NCBI GenBank assembly: GCA_030710605.1
Contig: CP092863.1
Span: 113,646,010-113,710,009, forward strand
Length of the DNA stretch: 64,000 bases
Source: Cordylochernes scorpioides
Taxonomy: Eukaryota; Arthropoda; Arachnida; Pseudoscorpiones; Chernetidae
Reading direction: 5' to 3'
The notes under the pieces are model-generated. The model saw only the letters and a program-made list of their open reading frames with translations. It searched no databases and was not told the origin of the DNA. A program made the position numbers and the translations under genes. Of this stretch, positions 1 through 10,429 are shown piece after piece (position 1 is the first letter of the stretch; each line of letters begins with the position of its first letter).

Positions 1-157
1 AAATAGAAGAAACCGGGAGTTATAAAAAGGAGGATTTCTCTTGTATCGAATCGGAGCATTGTGAAGCTCAGCTTAACACTGTTTTTACTATAGTATTTAA
101 ATACGTTATAAGTTGGATTCTTTTTGTAAATTTCGGCAGCAGCTCATGTTTTAGTCG

Positions 158-1155
158 CTATCTCCCTCCTTCAGTGCCTTCCTCTACTGAGGGTGGGCCA
201 CATGGTCTCTCCGTATCTCCCTCCTTCAGTGCCTTCCTCTACTGAGGGTGGGCCACATGGTCTCTCCATATCTCCCTCCTTCATTGCCTTCCTCTACTGA
301 GGCTGGGCCACATGGTCTCTCCGTATCTCTCTCCTTCATTGCCTTCCTCTACTGAGGTTAGGCCACATGGTCTCTCCGTATCTCCCTCCTTCAGTGCCTT
401 CCTCTACTGAGGGTGGGCCAAATGGTCTCTCCGTATCTCCCTCCTTCAGTGCCTTCCTCTACTGAGGGTGGGCCACATGGTCTCTCCATATCTCCCTCCT
501 TCAGTGCCTTCCTCTACTGAGGGTGGGCCACATGGTCTCTCCATATCTCCCTCCTTCAGTGCCTTCCTCTACTGAGGGTGGGCCACATGGTCTCTCCATA
601 TCTCCCTCCTTCAGTGCCTTCCTCTACTGAGGGTGGGCCACATGGTCTCTCCATATCTCCCTCCTTCAGTGCCTTCCTCTACTGAGGGTGGGCCACATGG
701 TCTCTCCATATCTCCCTCCTTCAGTGCCTTCCTCTACTGAGGGTGGGCCACATGGTCTCTCCATATCTCCCTCCTTCAGTGTCTTCCTCTACTGAGGGTG
801 GGCCACATGGTCTCTCCATATATCCCTCCTTCAGTGTCTTCCTCTACTGAGGGTGACTGGCCACATGGTCTCTCCATATCTCCCTCCTTCAGTGCCTTCC
901 TCTACTGAGGGTGGGCCACATGGTCTCTCCATATCTCCCTCCTTCAGTGTCTTCCTCTACTGAGGGTGGGCCACATGGTCTCTCCATATATCCCTCCTTC
1001 AGTGTCTTCCTCTACTGAGGGTGACTGGCCACATGGTCTCTCCATATCTCCCTCCTTCAGTGCCTTCCTCTACTGAGGGTGGGCCACATGGTCTCTCCAT
1101 ATCTCCCTCCTTCAGTGTCTTCCTATACTGAGGGTGACTGGCCACATGGTCTCTC
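158..1155. repeat. 55-bp minisatellite, about 18 units
   Basis: Eighteen head-to-tail units are visible, marked by the word CTACTGAGG recurring every 55 bp (58 bp where the variant GTGACTGG occurs). Units are highly similar, with a few transitions such as CCATATC/CCGTATC. Read on the minus strand, the unit overlaps the very end of a LINE-like reading frame lying at its right edge, so the array seems to have grown from a LINE 3' end. It is open in several frames only because of its periodicity and is not a gene. Confidence 0.95.
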
Positions 1156-1286
1156 GATAATTCCTCCGCCATCCTCTTTATCTCCTCGTGTCGTCCAGTC
1201 CATTGTTTTAGATCGTCTGTGTATCCCTGTCGTCTCCTTCCCCTCGATCTCTTTCTCCGGAGCTTTCCCTCCAACACTGTCAGCAA
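1141..1286 (-). pseudogene. LINE C-terminal fragment (RTE/CR1-like endonuclease-RT)
   Basis: The minus-strand frame contains a basic stretch (KLRRKRSRGRRRQGYTDD) followed by LKQWTGRHEEIKRMAEE. This resembles the extreme C-terminus of many non-LTR retrotransposon polyproteins (basic RGRPR block, then a [D/N]xKxWTG motif). Only about 50 residues are preserved and no RT or endonuclease domain is present, so this is a 5'-truncated remnant. It runs directly into the 55-bp array, whose unit repeats the terminal RDHVA..P segment. The clade assignment is a guess; the LINE-end identification is moderately secure. Confidence 0.6.
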
Positions 1287-1290
1287 TGTC

Positions 1291-2140
1291 TAAAGACCGT
1301 GTGTTACTCCGGGGCTGATACTGTGACCCAAGAACACAGTTTTTGGTCCACTCCGTGTATTTCCCCGGTACCATCGATTTCTGGGAGACATTCTCCTATC
1401 TGCCATCTGGGGAGGATGGGGGGAACTAGCAGATCCCACACGGGTTGGTCGCTATAACATAAACCTAAATACCGACCAGTGAAGTTCCTAACACGGTGCC
1501 GTAGCACAAACTGATGTAATCGGGGAGAAGTCTATATAATTCCAGCAATAAACAAACACATAATTAGGATGCCCTCATTAATTTCTCTCCACAGCGGGCA
1601 ACACCGGGAGCAGCGATCTATTAATTTTAATTTACGTTCTATCAAATTGTTCTCTCTCTCATAGAGCGCCGTGTGGTTTCAACTTGGCCACCCTGGAGAA
1701 TATATATTCACTGAGTTTGTAGCAATTATTTAATTATCCAAACACAGGGTGTGTTTAGTGTTATAGAAACTTTAATTTATTTTGATATAACGATCAGGAA
1801 ACTAACAAAATCTATCGTTATATCGGGGAAAATACATTTATAGTATACATTTATTTATGAGTAATATAGCTTATGTGTCCCTACTATTATTTGCTTATAT
1901 AAATTTGCATATAAATTTATATTCCATAGTGTTAGAAATTGTAGAAACATATTTGAAGAAAAAATACTCGTAATCAACTACTCCGCAAAATATATATTTT
2001 TTTCTTAATTTATTATAATTGGCAAGCTTTCGAGTTTAGCTCTTCTACAGACATTTCATCCAAATATATACATAAGGGGGCTGTGTACAAATTTTTATTT
2101 TAAATGTATGTACACACATACAGCTTTATTAAGACCGCAG
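1291..2140. other. No gene seen
   Basis: AT-rich non-coding sequence. The left 200 bp may be further LINE debris on the minus strand. At about 2020-2058 the minus strand carries a hairpin followed by CGAAAGCTTG, similar to the arms of the foldback at 2267-2422. Confidence 0.6.
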
Positions 2141-2145
2141 GAAGG

Positions 2146-2217
2146 AAGCATACTGGAACTTCGAACCTGGAATCTTCTGATCCGTAATAAGTCGTGCTAA
2201 CCGTTGAATCACACGAC
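2146..2217 (-). repeat. tRNA-Arg(ACG)-derived SINE head or tRNA pseudogene
   Basis: The minus strand reads as a degenerate tRNA: an A-box-like CAACGGTTAGCACG, then TACGGATCAGAAGATTCC, then a B-box-like GGTTCGAAGTTCC. The middle and B-box segment matches the anticodon-to-T-arm stretch of metazoan tRNA-Arg(ACG). Acceptor and anticodon stems contain mismatches, so it is not a functional tRNA. Downstream on the minus strand come AATAAA and a TGTGTG tail, which suits a short SINE better than an isolated pseudogene. Confidence 0.6.
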
Positions 2218-2266
2218 AACAAAACATTTAATATCTCTAAGAAGAGACAAAACTAACAGCGAGGCA

Positions 2267-2422
2267 TTTCTTTATTAAAATAATATAAGCTTGGCAAGCT
2301 TTCGGACAATAACCTCCTTCAACAGGCTGTAATAGGAATACAATCCTACATCGTATTACAGCCTGTTGAAGGAGGTTATTGTCAGAAAGCTCGTCAAGCT
2401 TATATATCTTTAATAAAGAAAC
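2267..2422. repeat. Foldback/palindromic MITE
   Basis: Two arms of about 65 bp around CAGCCTGTTGAAGGAGG and its complement pair almost perfectly, and the pairing extends into TTTCTTTATTAAA at both outer ends. There is no coding capacity. The minus-strand arm contains CTGTTGAAGG...CCGAAAGC, a hammerhead-like arrangement with one core mismatch. Confidence 0.85.
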
Positions 2423-2718
2423 TTGTCACTTTTACCTATTGTATCTTCTTGGCAATGCTATCCGGCGATTCCTCTTATTGTAGTATGATGTATCAAATGG
2501 AAAATAGGCGTTAAATAAACTGGAAGTATGCAAGAAATAGACAAGAAGTATTACAAGGATTACAGGTATAGCAGAGCATTTACAATGTTTTATACTTTCA
2601 AACGCAGTATGTAAGTAGATGTAACCCACGGCTGGAGTGATGATCCAGTAGTCACCCTGTAATGTAGAGAAGCACATTATTATATTTACTTATCATTACG
2701 TTAACTAAAAGATCAAAT

Positions 2719-2901
2719 ATGCGAAATAAACTCCGAGAGAAGAATTACAAAACAATAACAAGACTTAGAACAAAACACTATAAAGGAATGACAATACATC
2801 CAGATGACACAAGGACCTACAGGACATGTAACAACTGTCCTGGTGTGGAACTAAAACCTACCCACATATTCTCATGTCCAGCAATGGCCGCAAAAAATTG
2901 A
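2719..2901 (+). pseudogene. LINE C-terminal fragment with CCHC-type motif
   Basis: The reading frame carries CNNCPGVELKPTHIFSCPA, a Cys-x2-Cys...His-x3-4-Cys arrangement found near the C-terminus of jockey/R1/I-type non-LTR retrotransposons after the RNase H region. A TGA interrupts the frame at its end. The expected last few residues reappear, in another frame, in every unit of the 92-bp array that follows (frame ending in IEMYGDI-stop). It is a 5'-truncated remnant with no RT domain. Confidence 0.65.
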
Positions 2902-2919
2902 CATGGACCCAGAGTAGCA

Positions 2920-4845
2920 GTTTCACACACCCAAGATAGAGAACATTGCTGTGATAGAGATGTACGGAGACATCTGAGGCTCTTCATTGGACACAACAAC
3001 AACAATACAGTATACACACCCAAGATAGTGGACATTACTGTGATAGAGATGTACGGAGACATCTGAGGATCTTCATTGGACACGACAACAACAACAACAA
3101 TACAGTATACACACCCAAGATAGTGGACATTGCTGTGATAGAGATGTACGGAGACATCTGAAGCTCTTCATTGGACACGACAACAACAATACAGTATACA
3201 CACCCAAGATAGAGGACATTGCTGTGATAGAGATGTATGGAGACATCTGAGGCTCTTCATCGGACACGACAACAACAACAATACAGTATACACACCCAAG
3301 ATAGTGGACATTGCTGTGATAGAGATGTACGGAGACATCTGAAGCTCTTCATTGGACACGACAACAACAACAATACAGTATACACACCCAAGATAGAGGA
3401 CATTGCTGTGATAGAGATGTATGGAGACATCTGAGGCTCTTCATCGGACACGACAACAACAACAATACAGTATACACACCCAAGATAGTGGACATTGCTG
3501 TGATAGAGATGTACGGAGACATCTGAGGCTCTCATTCGACACGACAACAACAACAATACAGTATACACACCTAAGATAGTGGACATTGCTGTGATAGAGA
3601 TGTACGGAGACATCTGAGGCTCTTCATTGGACACGACAACAACAACAATACAGTATACACACCCAAGATAGAGGACATTGCTGTGATAGAGATGTACGGA
3701 GACATCTGAAGCTCTTCATTGGACACGACAACAACAACAATACAGTATACACACCCATGATAGAGAACATTGCTGTGATAGAGATGTACGGAGACATCTG
3801 AGGCTCTTCATTGGACACGACAACAACAACAATACAGTATACACACCCAAGATAGTAGACATTGCTGTGATAGAGATGTACGGAAACATCCGAGGCTTTT
3901 CATTGGACACGACAACAACAACAATACAGTATACACACCCAAGATAGTGGACATTGCTGTGATAGAGATGTACGGAGACATCTGAAGCTCTTCATTGGAT
4001 ACGACAACAACAATACAGTATACACACCCAAGATAGAGAACATTGCTGTGATAGAGATGTACGGAGACATCTGAGGCTCTTCATTGGACACGACAACAAC
4101 AATACAGTATACACACCCAAGATAGAGGACATTGCTGTGATAGAGATGTACGGAGACATCTGAAGCTCTTCATTGGACACGACAATAACAACAATACAGT
4201 ATACACACCCAAGATAGAGGACATTGCTGTGATAGAGATGTACGAAGACATCTGAAGCTCTTCATTGGACACGACAACAACAACAATACAGTATACACAC
4301 CCAAGATAGAGAACATTGCTGTGATAGAGATGTACGAAGACATCTGAAGCTCTTCATTGGACACGACAACAACAACAATACAGTATACACACCCATGATA
4401 GAGAACATTGCTGTGATAGAGATGTACGGAGACATCTGAGGCTCTTCATTGGACACGACAACAACAACAATACAGTATACACACCCAAGATAGAGGACAT
4501 TGCTGTGATAGAGATGTACGAAGACATCTGAGGCTCTTCATTGGACACGACAACAACAACAATACAGTATAAACACCCAAGATAGAGGACATTGCTGTGA
4601 TAGAGATGTACGAAGACATCTGAGGCTCTTCATTGGACACGACAACAACAACAATACAGTATACACACCCAAGATAGAGGACATTGCTGTGATAGAGATG
4701 TACGAAGACATCTGAGGCTCTTCATTGGACACGACAACAACAACAATACAGTATACACACCCAAGATAGAGGACATTGCTGTGATAGAGATGTACGAAGA
4801 CATCTGAGGCTCTTCATTGGACACGACAACAACAACAACATTACG
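2920..4845 (+). repeat. About 92-bp minisatellite from a LINE 3' end, about 21 units
   Basis: The word GCTGTGATAGAGATGTA recurs about 21 times at 89-92 bp spacing (first copies near 2943 and 3033, last near 4772). Length differences come mainly from the number of CAA triplets in each unit. Each unit contains a reading frame ending VIEMYGDI-stop, a short 3' UTR and a (CAA)n tail, i.e. the terminal coding codons and 3' tail of a LINE. The final copy ends in (CAA)5. The minus strand is open only by periodicity. Confidence 0.93.
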
Positions 4846-5285
4846 GTAACTTCATTATTTATTAATCAGATAGACGGTAATTGCCATCTTACAAGTGTTG
4901 TGTTGAACGAACAGATTTGCATAATAACATATATTCACATATGGAGAGATGTCGGGCGTTGTTACTCTCTCAACTTCTCCCACTCCACGCCGGGGTTATT
5001 AATGAGGTAATTAATTATTTCTAGGAGAGAGTGGAGTGATTAATTATTATTATAGTTTGGAGAGAATATTAAATCCTACAGCGCTAAATAAGAAGTTAGG
5101 AGCAGAGTTCACTCACTTCCCATCGGTGTATACCCGCAGACTCCACCATCTTCTCGACGAAATAAAACGTCAACAAAGTTTTTCTTTATAGACTACTTTT
5201 CAGACAGCTGTTGACCTTACACAAGCCTATCTACGACATTTAGTATGTTTTTAGATATTTTAGCCTGGATATATCATATTAATAC
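4846..5285. other. No gene seen
   Basis: AT-rich sequence with short local inverted repeats (CACTCCAC/GTGGAGTG near 4981-5038). No supported reading frame. Confidence 0.6.
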
Positions 5286-5432
5286 GATGCATTAGCGTGC
5301 CATCTGTTATGAGAAATATGAACTATTTTTGACGTGTATGATTCTTTCAAAAATAAATTAATTTTATACTGCCCTTACTGTAATGGGATAAAATAATGGA
5401 AGGGCCTGACCCATCAGTGGTGAACCCTATAG
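5286..5432 (-). repeat. Dispersed repeat family A, partial copy
   Basis: Diverged minus-strand copy of the repeat whose plus-strand core reads TTCACCACTGATGAGCCAGG, with the trailing CAGTAAGGACAGTAG region. Better copies lie at 7790, 8405, 10430, 28953 and 37910. Confidence 0.75.
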
Positions 5433-5825
5433 AGATAATCATAAAAAAATAATAAAGCGGAGAGAAAAAATATCCGTTTAAACTTACTATATCCGCTCTA
5501 TTAATTTGCATAATTAGGTATGAAACCAACCATTCAAGAGAAGAATATCTGGCGTCTATATTTACATATCGGCCAATGAAAACTGCGAATTTGCAGAAAG
5601 TGTTCTAAGCGACGACCTAGTGGCAAAGACGGGCCTCTTAGTTTCCAGAAATTAGATGGATTTCTCTTTGTAAGTTTTCTTTTGTTGTCATATTTACACA
5701 CCTGTTTATTTCTCCTACACACATCCTTATTTGCATACCTACCTTATAAAACAACCCTATTTCACACTGGCTAAACTAACTTTGTGAAGAATAGTACAAA
5801 AGTGAAATTGTACTTGGATCAGTTG
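5433..5825. other. No gene seen
   Basis: AT-rich, non-coding. Short open frames lack any recognisable motif. Confidence 0.55.
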
Positions 5826-5932
5826 GATAAATGAGAAAAAAGACATTTCCTGATTATGCAACTACAAGTTGCTGATGGCGCAAACAATCAACTTGTAGTT
5901 ACACGATCAGGAAATGACGTTTTTCTTAAACC
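5826..5932. repeat. Foldback repeat
   Basis: Arms around CATTTCCTGAT..GCAACTACAAGTTG and its complement pair over about 45 bp with a short loop near 5876-5890. Non-coding. Confidence 0.8.
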
Positions 5933-6544
5933 AACTTTGTTTTACCTTTCTTGTACTAACTTATAATCAAGAAATACTAAGCCAGGAATTCGTGAAAGTA
6001 AATGCATAAGTGAAATCTTTGATCGAATATTGGAAGTTTACATATTTTGTTTTTTAATAAATGGTTTGTATTTTAGAAAATGTTCAAAATAATTGTAGCA
6101 ATACTTTCTTGTTTATCGATGTGTCATTTAAGAACATATTTAAAAATTATTAATTATGAATTCAACATAAGATGTTGTGTTCTTAAATGGCGATTTCAAG
6201 AAAGGATTGTTAAAAAAGAATTCTAAAAATATTTTGTGTAGGATATCAAAGTTGTGGCACAGATTTGACTCAGCACACCCAACAAGAAAAATAAATAAAC
6301 TTACTAAATATACACATATTAATTTATATATTCTAAATAACACAAGACATGATAGTTTGATGGAAATCTGTGATTTATTTAGATCGAATTTAAATGTTCA
6401 ACGCCATTTTGAAGCAACCGATCTATTTGTTTACTTTTCACTCTATCTTCTGGTCGTATTTGCATATTGTATACTACATATGAATAAATGTAATTTTATA
6501 TTAAACTAGTATTCATATATAGTAAAGATAGAGGCTGCCTGGCC
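5933..6544. other. No supported gene
   Basis: AT-rich. A 110-residue plus-strand frame at 6177-6509 has no recognisable motif and a composition like its surroundings, so I do not call it. Confidence 0.5.
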
Positions 6545-6712
6545 GGTATTCATAGTTCTTCAAATTAAATATATACTTCGGTCAGTAAATCTTTTTATTG
6601 TCTCGACGTTTCGACCACAATCACTTGTCCTCGTCAGGAGCGAATAACGTCGAGATAATAAAAAGATTTACTGGCCGAAATATCTTCAATTTGAAGAACT
6701 AATATTCATATA
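6545..6712. repeat. Foldback with hammerhead-like core
   Basis: Terminal arms (TATTCATAGTTCTTCAA at the left, its near-complement at the right) pair through AAATCTTTTTATT..CTCGACG. The centre carries, on the minus strand, a CTGACGA...GAAAC core described separately. Related units occur at 36389-36504 and 36935-37055. Confidence 0.85.
6603..6637 (-). ncRNA. Hammerhead-ribozyme-like core (copy a)
   Basis: Reading the minus strand: CTGACGA (6637-6631), an imperfect 18-nt stem II region, then GAAAC (6612-6608) and GTC. These are the invariant boxes CUGANGA and GAAA plus an NUH cleavage triplet. A 3-bp stem I (CTC upstream, GAG downstream) can form. Stem III is reduced to the self-complementary ACGT, as in the minimal hammerheads of Penelope-like elements and newt satellites. 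Stem II is weak here, so this copy may be dead. Confidence 0.4.
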
Positions 6713-7019
6713 TATCAATATCTTTCTAACTTTCCATAAAAATATATTAAAAAAAAAAAAAAGATAATTTATATTTTAAACACCCTACAATGATAAAATA
6801 AATTGCTTCGTTTTCAATAAAACAAAATGTTACAGTATGAAAAATAATTGAAAGTTGAATTAGAATTTTAAAAATCTATTGTATAATATCATCATTTCTT
6901 GCAACCTCTATTGCTGAAAATTCAAGGCTTATACAGTTTACATTTATTGAGTATAAGGATGGTTTTAAGGAACTATGGAAATTTGGAATATAGAAATGTT
7001 TACACAATATTAACAATCA

Positions 7020-7235
7020 TTTTGAAAATAGAGCAATCCATAAATAAATCTTTAAATAAAAAATCATATATTGGATCAAAATATCATTTATTTTACCAAT
7101 ATTTCAGTTGGCTGAACGCCAACTGTTGTTGACACACTTTAATATGTTATAATACCTTGATAAAGGTTGGCATTCAGCCAACTGAAATATTAGTAAAATA
7201 AATGATATTTTGATTCAATATATGCCTTATTAACA
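7020..7235. repeat. Foldback repeat, 'GGCTGAACGCC' family
   Basis: Inverted arms carry TTACCAATATTTCAGTTGGC and its complement around a loop at about 7133-7150. The outer ends carry the word ATATATTGGATC or its complement. The same family forms the foldback at 9548-10135, and pieces occur near 37680-37775 and 43640-43805. Each arm has a hairpin followed by TGAAATATT. Confidence 0.8.
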
Positions 7236-7240
7236 ATCAT

Positions 7241-7635
7241 ATTGCCATGTGGAAAATTGGGAAAGACAAACTTCAGGATGACACAGCAATTTATTTAGGG
7301 CAAATACAATGTTTGATAAAACACAAGATAAGCAATGGGGAAGGTTTACAGAGTAGTAAAATATAAACATAAAAAATGATACTCTGTTAATTGAATAATA
7401 AATACTTTGCTACAATATACTAAGTGCTCAAAATCACAAGAACAAGCCTGTTAGGTCAAATATCATCATTACCGCTCTCTATCGTGGAAAAACGGAATTA
7501 ATCTTCAGCCCCAGATATCGTATTTCACGCCAGGATTGGGTCGTAAAAAATGATAGGTAATCTGATATCTAGGTGAATTTTTACCATGGAGGTGATACTC
7601 CGAGATGTTTTTACATATCTCCACATTGATCTATG
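7241..7635. other. No gene; short shared repeat
   Basis: About 45 bp at 7258-7305 (around GGATGACACAGCAATTTATTT) match, inverted, a segment near 32905-32955, so part of this gap is a dispersed repeat. Nothing else recognisable. Confidence 0.55.
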
Positions 7636-7920
7636 TGATGCGCGCCATCTGTTGTAAGACATTTAAACTATTTTTAACGCGTATTATTCTTTTTGAAATA
7701 AAACAAACTTCTACTGTCCTTACTGCAATGAAAAACATTGGAAAGACTTGACTCATCAGTAATAAACACCCTCCCAGCGGGTTTGCTAGTTTACCATTTT
7801 AAACTGGTGAAACCGCTGGTAGGGTTCTCCACTGATGAGCCAGGCCCTCCCAATATTTTACCATTGCAGTAAAAACATTAGAAAATTGTTTTATTTCGAA
7901 AATAATCATACGCGTCAAAA
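7636..7920. repeat. Two family A repeats arranged head-to-head
   Basis: A minus-strand copy (about 7636-7785) abuts a plus-strand copy (about 7790-7916), giving an inverted pair joined near the GAAACCGC box. In the plus copy the flanking word is TGGTGAAACC instead of TGGCGAAACC, which still pairs (G-U) with the downstream GCCA. Confidence 0.8.
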
Positions 7921-8404
7921 TAGTTTAAATTCGATAGTTGACTATACTTTGTAAATGTTAATCACACCAAAGGTCTATGTAGGTATACCATCATTTATTT
8001 GGGACAGTATGTAAATAATTCTTCTATCTGCTTATGTTGTTGTTTATTTGTTTAGTGTATGAGTTTATTCAATGTTCTTTTTCTTAATTGTTTATTTTCT
8101 TTTTGACAATTCTGTTACCTACTCTACTACAATTATTGTAAATAGTTTCACGTGCAATTATCCAGATCGGATATAGCGTGTCTTATTTGTAACTGGTAAT
8201 AAATAAATAAATATAAATACAGCAAAATATGTAAAGGTTAAAAATAAATTACCTTTGGTAAAAATATGTCTTTATAGGGTTCACTTCGTTGTAGAGGTTG
8301 CTTAACTGTTTGTTTTTGATAACATGGCAAATGTATAAAAATATAAATATGATTTTAACATAATTCTCAATTTAAATTTTTATATTAAATATTTTATAAA
8401 TAGG
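7921..8404. other. No gene seen
   Basis: AT-rich, non-coding, with TTGT- and AATAAATA-rich runs. Confidence 0.55.
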
Positions 8405-8690
8405 CGTTAGTTCAGGTTATGTTCATAGTTTGCTTGAATACCATTTCTAAGATTCCACATTTCAGTGTAACTTATATAAGCAGAATCGTCCAATACAGTA
8501 TTAGAGCTCTAAGAAGTGGTCTGGTGGATTAAACTGGCGAAACCGCTGTGAGGGTTCACCACTGATGAGCCAAACCCTTTCAATATATTTTCATCGCAGT
8601 AAGGACAGTAGAGGTTTGATTTGTTTGTGAAAGGAAACATTCGCGTCTTAATGTTTTCATTTGTTATATATAGATGGTGTGTTATTGCTT
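8405..8690 (+). repeat. Dispersed repeat family A, long copy
   Basis: Contains the upstream part (TATGTTCATAGTTTGCTTGAA ... CAATACAGTATTAGAGCTCT) shared with the copy at 28953, then the conserved core GGCGAAACCGCTGTGAGGG..CTGATGAGCC, then CAGTAAGGACAGTAG. It is non-coding. No obvious terminal repeats bound it. Confidence 0.85.
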
Positions 8691-9547
8691 TTTGTTAAAT
8701 TAATTTTAGTTGAATTCTGCTTTCTATAATATAATACATATAACCTTTAATGGATATTGCAATTAAATGTGTTAAGTATGACTCCTGTATTTAAAATGTA
8801 GCTAATTTGTTATGATGTAAAGAAATGACGCAAATATCCCTGAGTTTGGGATATCACCGTTATAGGATGTTTATAAAGTTAATTAATAAAAAAAATGTTT
8901 TTTTTTCATATTTTATATTAAATACCTGAACGTAAAACATAAATTTCAGGCATATATCAAGAAAAACGTGTGTGTGGAATAAAATTAAATATATATCTGG
9001 CTAAAATGAATAAAGAATATTTTAAATAAATAAAATAGATTATAAATATTTAAAAGAAAAATAATTGAAGTTGGGTTGGAAGGTACAATTTAAAATATCT
9101 TTCCCTCTCGAAATATTCTTTAAAAAAAAAGTATTTCTTCCAAAATATCTTTTGGTATAAATATAATTTCAAAGTTAACACGTTTATTGAATTACAAAAT
9201 CCCTAATATATCAGATTTGTCAAATGTTATTAGACATCATGAATATTTAACCTAAAGAAAATTATTAAATCTGTAAATAAAGAATGACAGAGTTACCAAT
9301 GCGATTTCGATTTTTTATAAATTTTATATGTCAGGGAATTAATACCTTTAAACCTTTTGGAATGTTTCAACTCACTATTCTTTGTATATAAACTATAGGA
9401 TATTTTATGACATATTTACATATATTTAAAAGTACAAAATTATATAAAATTTTAAGATTATTTTTTTTTTAAAGGTTCACCATATTTCTACATTTAAATA
9501 TAACCGCCTTCTACATTTAAATATAAATATTTACAATTTTTAAAAAT
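8691..9547. other. No gene seen
   Basis: Strongly AT-rich, non-coding sequence with poly(A)/poly(T) runs. No repeat of this window recognised in it. Confidence 0.55.
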
Positions 9548-10135
9548 TATAAGTTAAAATATTTAATTAAAAAGCCATATATTGGATCAAATTTTTTACC
9601 AATATTTCAGTTGACTGAATTTATACTATTATTGTGCCTTCTACAAGCTTCGGTAAGCTTTTTAAGACATAACTCATAGTTAGGTGTCTCCGAGCAACCC
9701 GCCGCAGAGGAGGGCCAAGGAGAGGGCTGGAGAGGCGACGGCAAGGCCGTGGGCGCCCCGGGGGAGAGGAGGGCTAGTGCACGCCGTTCAGTTGGCTGAA
9801 CGCCAACCTTTATCAAGGTGTTATAACATTTTAAAGTGTGTCAACAACAAACTTAGCGCCACATAACGTCAATAGAATTTAGTTTTAAAATATTTTTCTT
9901 ATATTTATGTGGCGCTGAGTTTGTTGTTGACACACATTAAAATGTTATAACACCTTGATAAAGGTTGGCGTACAGCCAACTCAAATATTGGTAAAAATTA
10001 TATTTTGATCCAATATATGCCTTTTTAATTGAAGATTGATTTATGGATTGCTCTATTTTCAAAAAAATAAATAAAAATGTATCCAATTTCATATCCATTT
10101 TAGCCAAATAAAAATTCATTTCGCATATTTTACAT
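9548..10135. repeat. Large foldback of the 'GGCTGAACGCC' family carrying an insert
   Basis: Outer ends read AAAAAGCCATATATTGGATC at the left and the complement at the right. Inner inverted arms (GGCGTTCAGCCAAC, then CAACAACAAACT...GCGCCACAT) flank a loop at about 9868-9905. The left arm is interrupted at about 9621-9790 by unrelated sequence with a strongly GC-rich core, which makes it look like a foldback with captured cargo. Confidence 0.75.
9690..9785. other. GC-rich island inside the foldback
   Basis: About 95 bp of very high GC (CCGCCGCAGAGGAGG..., GCGCCCCGGGGGAGAGG) in a window that is otherwise AT-rich. It is open on both strands. The minus-strand frame continues into ETPNYELCLKKLTEACRRHN, which looks like ordinary protein sequence but was not recognised. 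It may be a captured transcript or rDNA-like fragment. Confidence 0.6.
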
Positions 10136-10429
10136 TTCGCATATATAACATTTTTTCTTATAAAAAAGGTTAATCCTTTTATATTTTATTAAGGATATTT
10201 TTGAATTCACAAAATGAGGGTCTTTTTTCTTAATTCGATAAGGGTATTTTCAATTTGAATAAGAACAATTTTGTCGAAATATAAATATTTTTTGTTTTTA
10301 AGACATCAATTTTCAATAATAACTTTTTTTATGGAATTATATCAACATTTAAATTGACACAAATTGATGTTTGCGGAAGAGCGATTGCTCGAAGCATATT
10401 ATATATTTGTATGTAATTCTACTGTCCTC
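10136..10429. other. No gene seen
   Basis: AT-rich non-coding sequence. Confidence 0.5.

Noticed and set aside
999..1374. Plus-strand frame at 1079-1318 and minus-strand frame at 1123-1374
   Set aside because: Products of the minisatellite periodicity in alternative frames. Only the frame at 1141-1286 shows a recognisable LINE motif.
2146..2217. Functional tRNA-Arg gene
   Set aside because: Several stem mismatches and no clean cloverleaf; better explained as a SINE head or pseudogene.
3073..4824. A ladder of overlapping minus-strand frames of about 64 residues in the 92-bp array, looking like a Cys-rich small protein family
   Set aside because: They arise from tandem repetition of a non-coding unit read on the wrong strand; codons do not vary as in genes, and the plus strand explains the unit as a LINE tail.
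6177..6509. 110-residue plus-strand frame as a host gene
   Set aside because: No recognisable domain, AT-driven composition, no exon-like context.
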